Source of the DNA: Sulfuricurvum sp.
Lineage (GTDB): Bacteria; Campylobacterota; Campylobacteria; Campylobacterales; Sulfurimonadaceae
Reading direction: 5' to 3'
Length of the DNA stretch: 64,000 bases
NCBI RefSeq assembly: GCF_028713855.1
Contig: NZ_JAQTNN010000010.1
Location: forward strand, 1 to 64,000
The notes beneath the pieces were generated by a model. It made no database searches. It was not told the DNA's origin and worked only from the letters and a program-made list of their open reading frames with translations. Each line of letters opens with the position of its first letter. Within the stretch, counting starts at the first letter, position 1. Made by a program: the position numbers and the translations under genes. Positions 53,917 through 62,954 of the stretch are shown here, one piece after another.

Positions 53917-53991
53917 TATTTACCTATTTTTGTTAATTAGAGTTAATGATAATAGTGTTTTAAAACTTTATAGAAAATAAAAAGTGGATGG

Positions 53992-54012
53992 ATTCCCGAT
54001 CGAGTCGGGAAT
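53992..54012. repeat. REP-like hairpin / terminator after purH
   Basis: ATTCCCGA and TCGGGAAT form a perfect 8-bp stem with a 5-base loop, in the context GGATTCCCG...CGGGAATGACGGG, a palindromic motif that recurs in intergenic regions of many bacteria. On the minus strand it lies just past the purH stop and is followed by a T-rich run, so it can act as the purH terminator. Confidence 0.5.
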
Positions 54013-54028
54013 GACGGGAAAGGAGATT

Positions 54029-55564
54029 CTAGTGGAGGAAGTGTCGAACACCTGTGAAATAGAGTGCCATACCGTGCTCATCCGCCGCCGCGATGACTTC
54101 CTCGTCACGAACAGAGCCGCCCGGTTGGATAACGGTTTTAACACCCGCACCTGCCGCCGCATCGATAGAATCACGGAACGGAAAGAACGCTTCAGACGCT
54201 AACGCCGAACCGCTCACATCCAGACCCATCTCTTCGGCTTTGCGCAATGCACAGCGCGCCGCATCGACACGTGAGGTCATCCCCATTCCGACCGCTACCA
54301 TCGCCGCGTCTTTGACGTAAACGACACAGTTTGATTTGGTCAATGACGCTACTTTGTAAGCGATCTCAGCGTCTTTCATCGCCGCATCACTCGCAACGTG
54401 TTTGGTAACGAGTTTTGCGTTAGCAACTTCTTCATGCGTTACACGGTCGGCATCTTGGAATACAAACCCGCCGTCGATGTGTTTGAAATCGATTGCATCG
54501 TTGCTGAGGGCGATACGATCATTGCCGTATTCGAAAAGTTTGAGACGTTTTTTCGGCTCAAACACCGCACGTGCTTCATCGTCGATACGTCCTGCGATAA
54601 TCACTTCGAGGAACATCTCGTTCATTTTCTCCGCCAACGCTTTGGTCACGACACCGTTCACCGCGACTACACCGCCGAATGCAGAAATCGGATCGCATTT
54701 AAGAGCCTCATTATACGCATCGAGGAGGTTTTCACGGATCGCAAAGCCGCACGGGTTACCGTGTTTGACGATACAGATCGCGTTTTCATCCCCGAACGCC
54801 GCCGCGATTTTCACCGCACCGCTGATGTCGGTGAGGTTGTTGAAGCTCGCTTCCCCTTTGAGGGTTTTGAAGTTTTTGGAGAAGAACGTATCAAACTCGT
54901 ACAAACCGCCCTTTTGGTGAGGGTTTTCGCCGTAACGGGTATCCATCACTTTGTTTCCGACGATGAACTGTTTAGAGCCCATGCCGTTGTTAAAGCGTTT
55001 GTTCATGTAGTTGGCGATCATCGAATCATACGCCGCTGTGTGCTCATACGCTTTGATCATGAGATCACGGCGGAACTCTACGGTATTTTCACCGTTTGAA
55101 ATCGCATTAAGAACGAGTGAGTAGTCTGACGGGTCGGTAAGGATGATAACACTGTCGAAATTTTTCGCCGCAGAACGTACCATCGCAGGACCGCCGATGT
55201 CGATATTTTCGATGATCTCTTCAAAATCGTCGGTTTTTTCAATCGTTGCTTTGAACGGATAGAGGTTGACACATACCAAATCGATCGCCTCGACACCGAG
55301 TTCGACCGCTTGATCGAGGTGTGATTGTTTGTCACGTCGGTGTAAAATACCGCCGTGGATGTATGGATTGAGAGTTTTAACACGCCCTTCAAAACACTCA
55401 GGGAATTTGGTCACCTCATCGATTTCGATGGCACTTACACCCGCATCTTTGAGCATTTTGTACGTTCCGCCCGTAGAGATGATTTGATAGTCCAAACCGA
55501 TAAGAGATTTGGCAAATTCAACGATGTTGCTTTTATCGCTGACACTGAGCAATGCACGCTTCAT
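54029..55564 (-). CDS. purH: Bifunctional AICAR transformylase / IMP cyclohydrolase
   Basis: 511 residues from the ATG at 55564, which follows AAAGGAAC; the 10-codon extension to 55594 has no ribosome site. The N-terminal IMP cyclohydrolase domain starts [20 protein letters not shown] and has STGGTYK. The C-terminal AICAR transformylase domain carries the catalytic KH pair in [12 protein letters not shown] and [11 protein letters not shown]. It performs the last two steps of purine synthesis. It is more GC-rich than the AT-rich islet to its left and appears monocistronic. Confidence 0.96.
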   Translation of the reverse strand: MKRALLSVSDKSNIVEFAKSLIGLDYQIISTGGTYKMLKDAGVSAIEIDEVTKFPECFEGRVKTLNPYIHGGILHRRDKQSHLDQAVELGVEAIDLVCVNLYPFKATIEKTDDFEEIIENIDIGGPAMVRSAAKNFDSVIILTDPSDYSLVLNAISNGENTVEFRRDLMIKAYEHTAAYDSMIANYMNKRFNNGMGSKQFIVGNKVMDTRYGENPHQKGGLYEFDTFFSKNFKTLKGEASFNNLTDISGAVKIAAAFGDENAICIVKHGNPCGFAIRENLLDAYNEALKCDPISAFGGVVAVNGVVTKALAEKMNEMFLEVIIAGRIDDEARAVFEPKKRLKLFEYGNDRIALSNDAIDFKHIDGGFVFQDADRVTHEEVANAKLVTKHVASDAAMKDAEIAYKVASLTKSNCVVYVKDAAMVAVGMGMTSRVDAARCALRKAEEMGLDVSGSALASEAFFPFRDSIDAAAGAGVKTVIQPGGSVRDEEVIAAADEHGMALYFTGVRHFLH

Positions 55565-55659
55565 GCAGTTCCTTTGATTGGGTCGTATGCCCATAAATTA
55601 ATGGTGGAATTGTAGCAAATGGTGGTTTAGGGGAAGGTAAATTGAGATAAAATTCTTCT

Positions 55660-56154
55660 ATGAAACCCTATATTCACCCTTTTCCACCCATCCTTGATGG
55701 GCATACCCGTGTTCTTTTCCTTGGAAGTTTCCCCAGCATCGCTTCATTTGAGCAAGCCTTTTACTATGCCCATCCCCGCAACGCCTTTTGGCCGATACTC
55801 GAAACGATTTTTGATGTACATTTGGAAACCAATGAGGCGAAAAAAGCATTTTGCCTCGAAAAGGGGATCGGGTTGTGGGACGTGATCGGTTCATGTGAGC
55901 GGAGCAATTCGAGCGATACGAATCTGAAAAACTGCATCCCGAATGATTTTGAAAAACTGTTACGTGAGTATCCCAATATCCAAGTCCTCGCCTTTACCGG
56001 GAAAAAAAGCCATGATCTGTTTATGAAGATTTATAAAGATGTGAAGATTGAAAAAGTACTTCTCCCCTCCACGTCACCCGCTCATGCGGCAATGAAGTTC
56101 GAGGAGAAAAAAGATATCTATGAAATTTTTATCAAAAAGTATTTAACTGTTTAA
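55660..56154 (+). CDS. DNA-deoxyinosine (hypoxanthine) glycosylase, UDG superfamily
   Basis: 164 residues of the UDG superfamily type that removes hypoxanthine (deaminated adenine) from DNA. The opening HPFPPILDGHTRVLFLGSFPS and YYAHPRNAFWPILETIF contain the active-site motif with Asn, and the C-terminal LPSTSPAHAAMKFEEK the second motif. Together with ung this gives two separate deaminated-base glycosylases in 5 kb. Its 3' end overlaps the convergent carboxypeptidase gene by 12 bases. Confidence 0.87.
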   Translation: MKPYIHPFPPILDGHTRVLFLGSFPSIASFEQAFYYAHPRNAFWPILETIFDVHLETNEAKKAFCLEKGIGLWDVIGSCERSNSSDTNLKNCIPNDFEKLLREYPNIQVLAFTGKKSHDLFMKIYKDVKIEKVLLPSTSPAHAAMKFEEKKDIYEIFIKKYLTV

Positions 56155-56943
56155 AACCTGCTCAAAAATATTTTTAGCCGCCTTCCAGCGATCCCCTTTG
56201 GCGTGCATCATTACGATAATGCAGTCTTTACCATCTTTTTTCGCCCGAGCAATCAGACACGCTCCCGCTTTTGCGGTGTAGCCTGTTTTAATTCCAACCG
56301 CGTATTCGTATCGGTTCAACAGACGGTTATGAGTATAGGCATAAAATTTCTTATGGGCGTTTTGTGAGTAATAGGTGTATTCGTTGAGTTTACTGATTGC
56401 GTTAAATTTACTGTTTTTAATCGCATATTCGGACATTCTCAACAAATCTTTCGGCGTGGAATAGTGCTCTTTATCATCGTATCCACAGGGGTTGGTAAAG
56501 TGGGTGTGAACCATCCCGATCCGTTTTGCTTTGGCGTTCATCATCTCGACAAAATGTTCTTTGTCTCCGCCGACAGCAATTGCAATAGCCATCGCGGCGT
56601 CGTTATTCGACTGGATCATTGCCGCTTTAACCAAATCTTCCAAAATGATTTGATCGCCTCGTTTGTATCCGGCAATCGTCGGTTCAACTTTTGTCATTTC
56701 CCGTGTAATCGTTACGGTCTGATTCAGATGTCCGTGCTCAATAGCCAATAAAGCAGTCATCACTTTCGTAAGACTGGCCGGTTTGAGCTCTTTTAGCGGT
56801 TCTTTCGAATATAACGTCTTTTTTGCACTTAAATCTTTTACGATAATAGCTTCTACTTCAAGTTTGCCCATTTCTGCTTTATTGATCTCGGCAAATAAAC
56901 TCACTGAACATGTCAAACATAATGCGACTAATTTTTTTATCAT
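56143..56943 (-). CDS. dacA: D-alanyl-D-alanine carboxypeptidase (PBP5/6-like, S11)
   Basis: 266 residues from the ATG at 56943 (AGAGGT upstream). A signal peptide (MIKKLVALCLTCSVSLFA) precedes an S11 domain with all three motifs: SLTK (in LKPASLTKVMTALL), SNN (MIQSNNDAAMA) and KTG (AVGIKTGYTAKAG). It trims the terminal D-Ala of murein pentapeptides. It is shorter than E. coli PBP5 and lacks the C-terminal membrane-anchor domain, as is usual in short S11 enzymes. Confidence 0.93.
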   Translation of the reverse strand: MIKKLVALCLTCSVSLFAEINKAEMGKLEVEAIIVKDLSAKKTLYSKEPLKELKPASLTKVMTALLAIEHGHLNQTVTITREMTKVEPTIAGYKRGDQIILEDLVKAAMIQSNNDAAMAIAIAVGGDKEHFVEMMNAKAKRIGMVHTHFTNPCGYDDKEHYSTPKDLLRMSEYAIKNSKFNAISKLNEYTYYSQNAHKKFYAYTHNRLLNRYEYAVGIKTGYTAKAGACLIARAKKDGKDCIIVMMHAKGDRWKAAKNIFEQVLNS

Positions 56944-56998
56944 ATTTTCTACCTCTTTGATAATTCTAACATACTGAAGCAAACCCTATGCCACATAC

Positions 56999-57035
56999 TC
57001 TACTTTTATTAATCGACAAAGTAGATTTTTTTTTT
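56999..57035 (+). terminator. Strong intrinsic-terminator structure without an obvious gene in front
   Basis: TCTACTTT (56999-57006) and AAAGTAGA (57018-57025) form an 8-bp stem with an 11-base loop, directly followed by ten T residues on the plus strand. It points away from dacA (minus) and lies before the next plus gene, so it would end a short upstream transcript or attenuate one. Confidence 0.6.
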
Positions 57036-57056
57036 AAAATCGCTATCGGGAGGTTA

Positions 57057-57065
57057 TGGTAAAAT
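57057..57065 (+). promoter_or_regulatory. Extended -10 promoter of the His-rich peptide / TonB receptor genes
   Basis: TG-G-TAAAAT (57057-57065) is an extended -10 about 20 bases before the ORF at 57085. The T-run of the upstream hairpin lies where an A/T-rich upstream element would be. Confidence 0.45.
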
Positions 57066-57084
57066 TCACATCGCCAAAAGGGGA

Positions 57085-57363
57085 ATGATGCGACGATTGA
57101 GACGTTTATTTGTCATGTTATTTGTTGTATCAACCCTATTAGGGGCAATGCATGAGATCATTCACCATCATCATCACGATATGGATGGACATGCCGAAGA
57201 AAGTTGTCCTATTTATCTTCTCACACAAACAATTGCTGTACCGACAGAAGCGTATCAACTTCCCTCACTTGCATTCGTGTATGAGCCTTTTATCGGACGA
57301 TCTTTACCTAAACCTATTGATTCGATCATCTCCTCGCGAAGCCGTTCACCTCCTATTGCTTAA
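57085..57363 (+). CDS. Small exported His-rich protein upstream of a TonB receptor
   Basis: 92 residues; ATG at 57085 or 57088 after AAAGGGGA. A basic N-terminus and hydrophobic segment (LFVMLFVVSTLLGA) form a signal or anchor, followed by HEIIHHHHHDMDGHAEESC, a strong candidate metal-binding stretch. The rest is Pro/Ser-rich. The HDxDGH...CP arrangement recalls the small DUF2946-type proteins found beside metal-related TonB receptors, but homology is unproven. It lies 54 bases before the receptor gene and probably shares its transcript. Confidence 0.65.
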   Translation: MMRRLRRLFVMLFVVSTLLGAMHEIIHHHHHDMDGHAEESCPIYLLTQTIAVPTEAYQLPSLAFVYEPFIGRSLPKPIDSIISSRSRSPPIA

Positions 57364-57417
57364 TCTCCTTTCTTACTAACCAAACCATTTTTATCATTTA
57401 ACAATTAGGATATTTCT

Positions 57418-59496
57418 ATGAAAAAAACTCTCTCTATCGTTGCGTGTGCAGCATTATGCACTTTTGCATCGGCAAACGATCTCCAACTGGACAAAATTAC
57501 CGTTGATGGCACTACCCCTGTCCTTCAGCACAAAGGTTCTCTCAAAGATTTGGTTGAAAAAACAGAAATGATCGACAAAAATGAGATCACGCAAACCCAA
57601 TCGGCCACACTTGCCGATGTCATAAGTAAACAAGCCGGTATCAGTGTTACAACAGGCTGTTCCATCTGCGGGCTCAAACGAGTTCAAATGAATGGGCTCA
57701 AAGGGGAACATACGACCGTGTTGGTGGATGGGATCCCGTTTAACTCAACCGTTTCGAGTTTTTACGGTATGGACGCCATCGGCACTGCGGATATTGAAAG
57801 TATCGAGATAGCACGCGGTTCAGGGATGTCCCTAACCGCCCCCGAAGCGATCGGGGGGACTATCAACATTATCCCTCGCAAACCGCGTGCCAACGGTGTC
57901 GAAGTTGATCTCTCCATGGGAACATTGGGGACTAAAAATTATTCAATCCTCGGCGAAGCGATGAGCGCAGATAAAAAAACGGGGGTACTCGTTTCCGCAT
58001 CGTACCACGATCAAAATCAGGTAGACAATGATCACAACGGTGTCAGCGAATCTCCGAGTCTGGAAAATCAATCCCTCTCAGTAATGTTGACACATGAGTT
58101 CTCACCTATCGATTCGCTAGAGCTAAAAGCAAGTCATTTCACCTCACATTCATTGGGAGGCCCCATGGTTTCAGAGAGCTCTGCGGTTGCCGGTTATGAT
58201 GCTTCCATCCCTGCAGATCCCTCGTTTGAAGGCGGAAATGTCAATCATCCGCTTACAAGCAATGCTATGTCTGTCTTGGAACGTATCGATACAACGCGCG
58301 ATGAGATGTATCTCAAACAACGTCATGCACTCAACAATGACATGAACCTTCAAACGACACTGGCTTACGCCGAACAAATACAAGATTCGCTTTATGAAGG
58401 ATCCGATTATCTCAATACCGATAAAACCTATTTCGGTGATCTAAAAATCGATCATGCACTCAACAACAACCACTTCCTAACCTACGGAGCCGATGCCAAA
58501 ATCGAAACTGCCCGCTCACAATCGGTGGCATTTTTCGATGTTGCCGGTAGGGATAAAGATGACTTTGATTACACGGCATTGGGACTTTATGCCCAAGACG
58601 CATGGATGATCAATGATCAAAACGAGCTCACACTCGCACTACGCGGCGCTAAAATCACCACCGATTGGCGTGCCAAAACGGCACAAGGAAATGAGATTGA
58701 CGAAACATTGCTCGTTCCCCGACTCCACTGGCGTCATAACCATACGAATACTCTGACTTCGCGCTTTAGTGCCGGAATGGGATATCGCTCACCTCTCACT
58801 TTTTTTGAATCGGAACACGGTCTGCTCGATAGCGGATTTGATATGGCGATTACGGAGTTGGAAAAGTCACACGGTGCGAGCTATACCCTATCGTATGATG
58901 CCGATGGTCTGAGTGTGACCGCTTCTGCTGCCTATACGCAAGTCAAAAATCTCGCGTACATCGATGATTCCGCCGCAACTCCTGTTTTGCGTAATAGCGC
59001 CGAAGCAGTCAGTGTCAAAAACATGGATATCACCATCGGCTATGAACTAAGCGACGGACTCAATCTCTCCGGAGCCTATGAGATCTACCGATACGATGAT
59101 GCATACAAGTCCCACCTCTCACTCGCCGCTATTGAACAGCGCGCACGTGTAAGTATTGATTATGATGTTAACGATTGGGAATTTTACACCGAAGCGACAT
59201 GGGTGGGTGCACGCAATTTAGCACCATACGGATACGGTGATCGTTATAACGATGATCTGGCTACCTCTCCTAAAAATACAACATCACCGGCATTTGCTAC
59301 CGTCGATCTCAAAATTTCCAAAGCACTTAACAAAAATTTTACCCTCTACGCAGGTGCAAAAAACTTATTTGATTATATACAAACCGACACCGAGTCACCC
59401 CTCTTCTACGATGCGGACGGCGGCTTTGATTCAGCCCATATTTGGGGACCGCTACGAGGTCGAATGGTGTATGCAGGATTAAAAGCAACATTTTGA
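57418..59496 (+). CDS. TonB-dependent outer-membrane receptor with CxxC plug
   Basis: 692 residues. A signal peptide (MKKTLSIVACAALCTFASA) precedes a plug domain (about 45-160) with LVDGIPFNSTVSSFYG and ESIEIARGSGMSL, then a beta barrel ending in a C-terminal aromatic-type strand (GRMVYAGLKATF). The plug contains CSICG (C81, C84), a pair seen in receptors thought to handle metals rather than in FepA-type ferric siderophore receptors. The upstream His-rich peptide supports metal or metal-chelate uptake, though the substrate is not determined. No tonB-exbBD genes are in the window. Confidence 0.88.
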   Translation: MKKTLSIVACAALCTFASANDLQLDKITVDGTTPVLQHKGSLKDLVEKTEMIDKNEITQTQSATLADVISKQAGISVTTGCSICGLKRVQMNGLKGEHTTVLVDGIPFNSTVSSFYGMDAIGTADIESIEIARGSGMSLTAPEAIGGTINIIPRKPRANGVEVDLSMGTLGTKNYSILGEAMSADKKTGVLVSASYHDQNQVDNDHNGVSESPSLENQSLSVMLTHEFSPIDSLELKASHFTSHSLGGPMVSESSAVAGYDASIPADPSFEGGNVNHPLTSNAMSVLERIDTTRDEMYLKQRHALNNDMNLQTTLAYAEQIQDSLYEGSDYLNTDKTYFGDLKIDHALNNNHFLTYGADAKIETARSQSVAFFDVAGRDKDDFDYTALGLYAQDAWMINDQNELTLALRGAKITTDWRAKTAQGNEIDETLLVPRLHWRHNHTNTLTSRFSAGMGYRSPLTFFESEHGLLDSGFDMAITELEKSHGASYTLSYDADGLSVTASAAYTQVKNLAYIDDSAATPVLRNSAEAVSVKNMDITIGYELSDGLNLSGAYEIYRYDDAYKSHLSLAAIEQRARVSIDYDVNDWEFYTEATWVGARNLAPYGYGDRYNDDLATSPKNTTSPAFATVDLKISKALNKNFTLYAGAKNLFDYIQTDTESPLFYDADGGFDSAHIWGPLRGRMVYAGLKATF

Positions 59497-59520
59497 AATA
59501 TTTTTTCGTTACAATAGAGA

Positions 59521-60639
59521 ATGCAAAGTTCATCTACTGCCCATCTTGAAATCATTAATGAACACTCTCATACCTTGCTTCAATGCAGCGGTATGTGGAC
59601 ATTACCGTATTTAAGTACAGTTGCCTATCAATTGGAAACATTGAATCCCGAATCTTCAGTCATTTGGGATGTTTCACACATAAGTGAAATCGATTCAGCC
59701 GGTATAGCCCTATGGCAGCTCTACCACCGCGCATTTGAGCACAAGGGACTTGAATCCAAACTCATCGGTGCCAATCCAGACCATGACAAACTCTACCGTC
59801 TCCTCTATAGCCATACATATGAACCGGAACAGCCGCCAAAAACACATTCATGGCTGTATGTTTTGGGACATGAAACCCATCAAAACATCTTAGGGATTGG
59901 GACTTTTTTAGCATTCTTAGGTGAGGCATTTGTCCTTTTAGTCTATACCCTTCTCCACCCGACGCAGATTCGTTATCGTTCCATTGTTGCCCATATTTTT
60001 GCGACAGGGGCGACTGCACTGCCTATCATCGCCCTAAGTGCGTTTTTAATCGGGGTGGTGGTTGCCTATCAAAGTATCGTTCAACTCCAAAAATTCGGAG
60101 CCGATATTTTTATCGTCGATATGATCGGCATATCACTCACCCGTGAACTTGCCCCCCTTATCACCGCTATTGTCGTTGCAGGTCGGAGCGGTTCGGCATT
60201 TACAGCTCAAATCGGCGCGATGAAAATGACTCAGGAAATCGATGCCATGAAAACAATGGGATTCGATCCCTTCACCTTTTTGGTATGGCCTCGGGTCATA
60301 GCGCTGATGATTGTCATGCCGCTTCTTATCTTTTTTGCCGACATCATCGGAATATTTGGAGGGATGGTGATTGCTCAGGCTCAATCGCATTTGAGCTTTA
60401 GCGAATTTGTTCACCGTCTACAGGGGGCACTGCCCATCAAACATTACATTATCGGCGTTGTCAAAGGACCTTTTTTCGCCTTTTTGATCGCCATAGTCAG
60501 TACTTACCGAGGATTCCAAGTTTCTATGAATACCGAAAGCATCGGTTATTACACTACCAAAAGCGTCGTAAACTCCATCTTTTTGGTCATAGCGTGTGAT
60601 GCCATCTTCTCAGTTCTGCTTACAGAGCTAAAACTATGA
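59521..60639 (+). CDS. mlaE: STAS-MlaE fused lipid ABC transporter permease
   Basis: 372 residues. Residues 1-100 are a STAS domain (VIWDVSHISEIDSAGIALW), equivalent to MlaB, fused to a MlaE permease (about 120-372) with about five membrane segments and the conserved LAPLITAIVVAGRSGSAFTAQIG and EIDAMKTMGFDPFTFLVWPR. It belongs to the system moving phospholipids between the membranes of Gram-negative cells. The ATPase, MCE and lipoprotein genes follow with overlaps. Confidence 0.93.
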   Translation: MQSSSTAHLEIINEHSHTLLQCSGMWTLPYLSTVAYQLETLNPESSVIWDVSHISEIDSAGIALWQLYHRAFEHKGLESKLIGANPDHDKLYRLLYSHTYEPEQPPKTHSWLYVLGHETHQNILGIGTFLAFLGEAFVLLVYTLLHPTQIRYRSIVAHIFATGATALPIIALSAFLIGVVVAYQSIVQLQKFGADIFIVDMIGISLTRELAPLITAIVVAGRSGSAFTAQIGAMKMTQEIDAMKTMGFDPFTFLVWPRVIALMIVMPLLIFFADIIGIFGGMVIAQAQSHLSFSEFVHRLQGALPIKHYIIGVVKGPFFAFLIAIVSTYRGFQVSMNTESIGYYTTKSVVNSIFLVIACDAIFSVLLTELKL

Positions 60640-61391
60640 ACAGTATCATTATCGAAGCGCGCGATATCGTCACCGCCTTCGGAGATATGCTCATCCACGA
60701 TCATATCAACTGCTCCATCCGTAAAAATGAGATTTATGCCCTTTTAGGGGGAAGCGGATCGGGGAAATCAACACTCCTTCGTGAGATGATTCTTCTCCAA
60801 CACCCTAAAAGCGGAACCCTTAAGGTGTTAGGAATTGATTTAAATACAATTACTCCGTTGGAAGCACAGAATCTTCGACGCCAATGGGGGGTGTTGTTTC
60901 AATCCGGAGCATTGTACTCTTCACTTACCGTCGGTGAAAATATCGCAATGCTCTATCATGAGTACACCGATCTTCCCCCCAAGCTTATTAACGAGCTAGT
61001 CGGAATTAAGATAGATCTTGTGGGCCTCCCTCCTCATGCCCGATTCCTTTATCCCAGCGAGCTCAGCGGAGGGATGGTAAAGCGTGCTGCCCTTGCCCGT
61101 GCCCTCGCACTCGACCCGAAATTGCTTTTTTTAGATGAACCGACCTCCGGTCTCGATCCTCTCAGTTCACGCCAATTTGATACCCTGATAGCTCAACTTC
61201 GGGACCTGTTAGGGCTCACAGTAGTCATGGTGACTCACGATTTGGATACCATACACCACATTATCGATCGATTTGCCCTTCTGGGTGAAAAAAAAGTGAT
61301 TGCCGAGGGGACACTAAACGAAGTCCTCCAATACAATCACCCGATCATCGATTATTTCTTCCAAAGGGGGTCTTATGGAATCAAAGATTAA
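60636..61391 (+). CDS. mlaF: Mla-type ABC transporter ATPase
   Basis: 251 residues. Walker A LLGGSGSGKSTLLR (about 36-49), the Q-loop in VLFQSGALYSSLTV, signature ELSGGMVKRAALARALAL and Walker B LLFLDEPTSGLDP are all intact, with the H-loop in VTHDL. The FQSGAL segment is typical of MlaF/Mkl ATPases. It overlaps mlaE by four bases and mlaD by 17. Confidence 0.94.
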   Translation: MNSIIIEARDIVTAFGDMLIHDHINCSIRKNEIYALLGGSGSGKSTLLREMILLQHPKSGTLKVLGIDLNTITPLEAQNLRRQWGVLFQSGALYSSLTVGENIAMLYHEYTDLPPKLINELVGIKIDLVGLPPHARFLYPSELSGGMVKRAALARALALDPKLLFLDEPTSGLDPLSSRQFDTLIAQLRDLLGLTVVMVTHDLDTIHHIIDRFALLGEKKVIAEGTLNEVLQYNHPIIDYFFQRGSYGIKD

Positions 61392-62343
61392 CTATACCGC
61401 TGTAGGCATTTTTGTCCTGATTTTGGGCTCTGCTCTCATCGCATTTGCATTTTGGCTCGGTAAATACAATCAAGACGAAAACAATTACCACCGTTATCGT
61501 GTCTACATCACCGAATCAGTATCAGGACTCGCCCCCGAAGCGGCAGTAAAATTTAGCGGTGTCGATGTCGGCATGGTCGAATCCATCCGCATCAACCCGC
61601 ACAACAGTGAAGAGGTAGAACTGACCCTGAAAATCAAAAAAGAGACGCCGATTAAAACCGATTCTACCGCCGTATTAAAATTTTACGGGATTACGGGGCT
61701 CGCGTTTATCGAGATCATCGGAGGAAGTAAAAATGCCCCCCTTCTCAAAACCGATGCTAATACTATTGCCACTATCCCCGCCTCCTCTTCACTGATCAAA
61801 CGGCTGGATGAATCACTCAGTAATGTCGCATCCAAACTCACCGTGACACTCGATCGTGCTGATCGCCTTTTCAGCGATAAAAATGTTGATAATGTCGCAC
61901 AATCATTAGAACATTTACGTTCTCTTACCGCCCAAATCGATGCCTATCAAGTACAAGTAAAACAGCTATTAGCACAAAGTATCACACTCGAATCTAATGC
62001 TACCGATGCCTTGGGATCGATGAAAGAGGCTGCAGTAAGTGTCAAAACCACTTCAGGAAATTTCAACACTCTCATTCAAACCAAAATGGCAAATACCCTC
62101 GAATCGCTTCAAGCCACCTCGCAGGAGAGCCATACACTGATTCGCAAACTCGAATCCTCGCTCGATCGTGGAGATTATGATGTCCGCTCCATGGCGGCTC
62201 CGGCATCTTCCGAATTGAGTGATCTAATCGATCAAACCAAGACCCTAACGAATGAAATGGAAGCCACACTGCTCAACCTTCGCCAAAGCCCTTCCGATTT
62301 GTTATTCAAAAAATCCACCCAAAAACCCGGACCAGGAGAATAA
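61375..62343 (+). CDS. mlaD: MCE-domain substrate-binding protein MlaD
   Basis: 322 residues: one N-terminal membrane anchor (about 8-28), an MCE domain (about 40-120, VSGLAPEAAVKFSGVDVGMVESI to FYGITGLAFIEI), then a long helical segment of about 150 residues that could form a hydrophobic tunnel or coiled coil. It presents lipid between the inner and outer membranes. GGGGGTCTT precedes the ATG. Confidence 0.92.
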   Translation: MESKINYTAVGIFVLILGSALIAFAFWLGKYNQDENNYHRYRVYITESVSGLAPEAAVKFSGVDVGMVESIRINPHNSEEVELTLKIKKETPIKTDSTAVLKFYGITGLAFIEIIGGSKNAPLLKTDANTIATIPASSSLIKRLDESLSNVASKLTVTLDRADRLFSDKNVDNVAQSLEHLRSLTAQIDAYQVQVKQLLAQSITLESNATDALGSMKEAAVSVKTTSGNFNTLIQTKMANTLESLQATSQESHTLIRKLESSLDRGDYDVRSMAAPASSELSDLIDQTKTLTNEMEATLLNLRQSPSDLLFKKSTQKPGPGE

Positions 62344-62954
62344 TGATAATGAAATACTTCATCCCTTTCGTCTTTACGGCTTTACTAATAATCGGGTGTT
62401 CTACACCCCTTACCCCCCCTATCAATGAGTACACCATTCTCCCCTCGGAACATCTTCAAAAGGAGAAAGCGCCATTATCGCCGCATACTCTGAGTATCGC
62501 TTCGAGTAAAACACTCCCTTCTCTTTCTTCCAAAAGTCTTTATTACCTTCGAGAAGGGGGGGAGAGCGGAGCCTATCTCTACAGTCGATGGAGTGATACC
62601 CCAGCCGTATTGATCCAACGCTCACTTACCGCTTCACTCCAAGAGAAAGGAGTGTTTACATCACTTCTCCCTCAAACATCTGCCGTACATGCCAACTGGG
62701 TGCTTGAATCAGAATTAAGTGCTTTTTATCACCGTTTCCCCAAAAACAGCAAAAGTGAAGGAGTTATCGATATTACCTATCGGCTCGTCGATACCTCAAC
62801 CAAACGCTCTATGGGGTCCAAACGATTCGTCATTACCGTCGCTGCACCCACCGACAATGCCACAGGCGGCGTTAATGCACTTACTCTGGCAACCGAAGAA
62901 CTATGTACTCAAGTGACGACATGGATCACTACACTCGCACAGGAGCACCCATGA
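62343..62954 (+). CDS. ABC-type transport auxiliary lipoprotein (PqiC/MlaD-partner type)
   Basis: 203 residues. The ATG at 62343 overlaps the mlaD stop; an ATG two codons later (62349) is equally possible. The signal peptide ends in lipobox LIIGC. The body (NEYTILPSE, LSIASSKTLPSL, YLYSRWSDTPAVLIQRSLTASL) matches the periplasmic lipoprotein family that accompanies MCE transporters and probably contacts the outer membrane. It is the last gene of the four-gene transporter set. pfkA overlaps its stop (ATGA). Confidence 0.88.
   Translation: MIMKYFIPFVFTALLIIGCSTPLTPPINEYTILPSEHLQKEKAPLSPHTLSIASSKTLPSLSSKSLYYLREGGESGAYLYSRWSDTPAVLIQRSLTASLQEKGVFTSLLPQTSAVHANWVLESELSAFYHRFPKNSKSEGVIDITYRLVDTSTKRSMGSKRFVITVAAPTDNATGGVNALTLATEELCTQVTTWITTLAQEHP

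Noticed and set aside
54398-55099. 233-residue open frame antisense to purH
   Set aside because: purH on the minus strand is fully conserved and explains the region; the antisense frame has no ribosome site or recognisable domain and is a shadow of codon bias.
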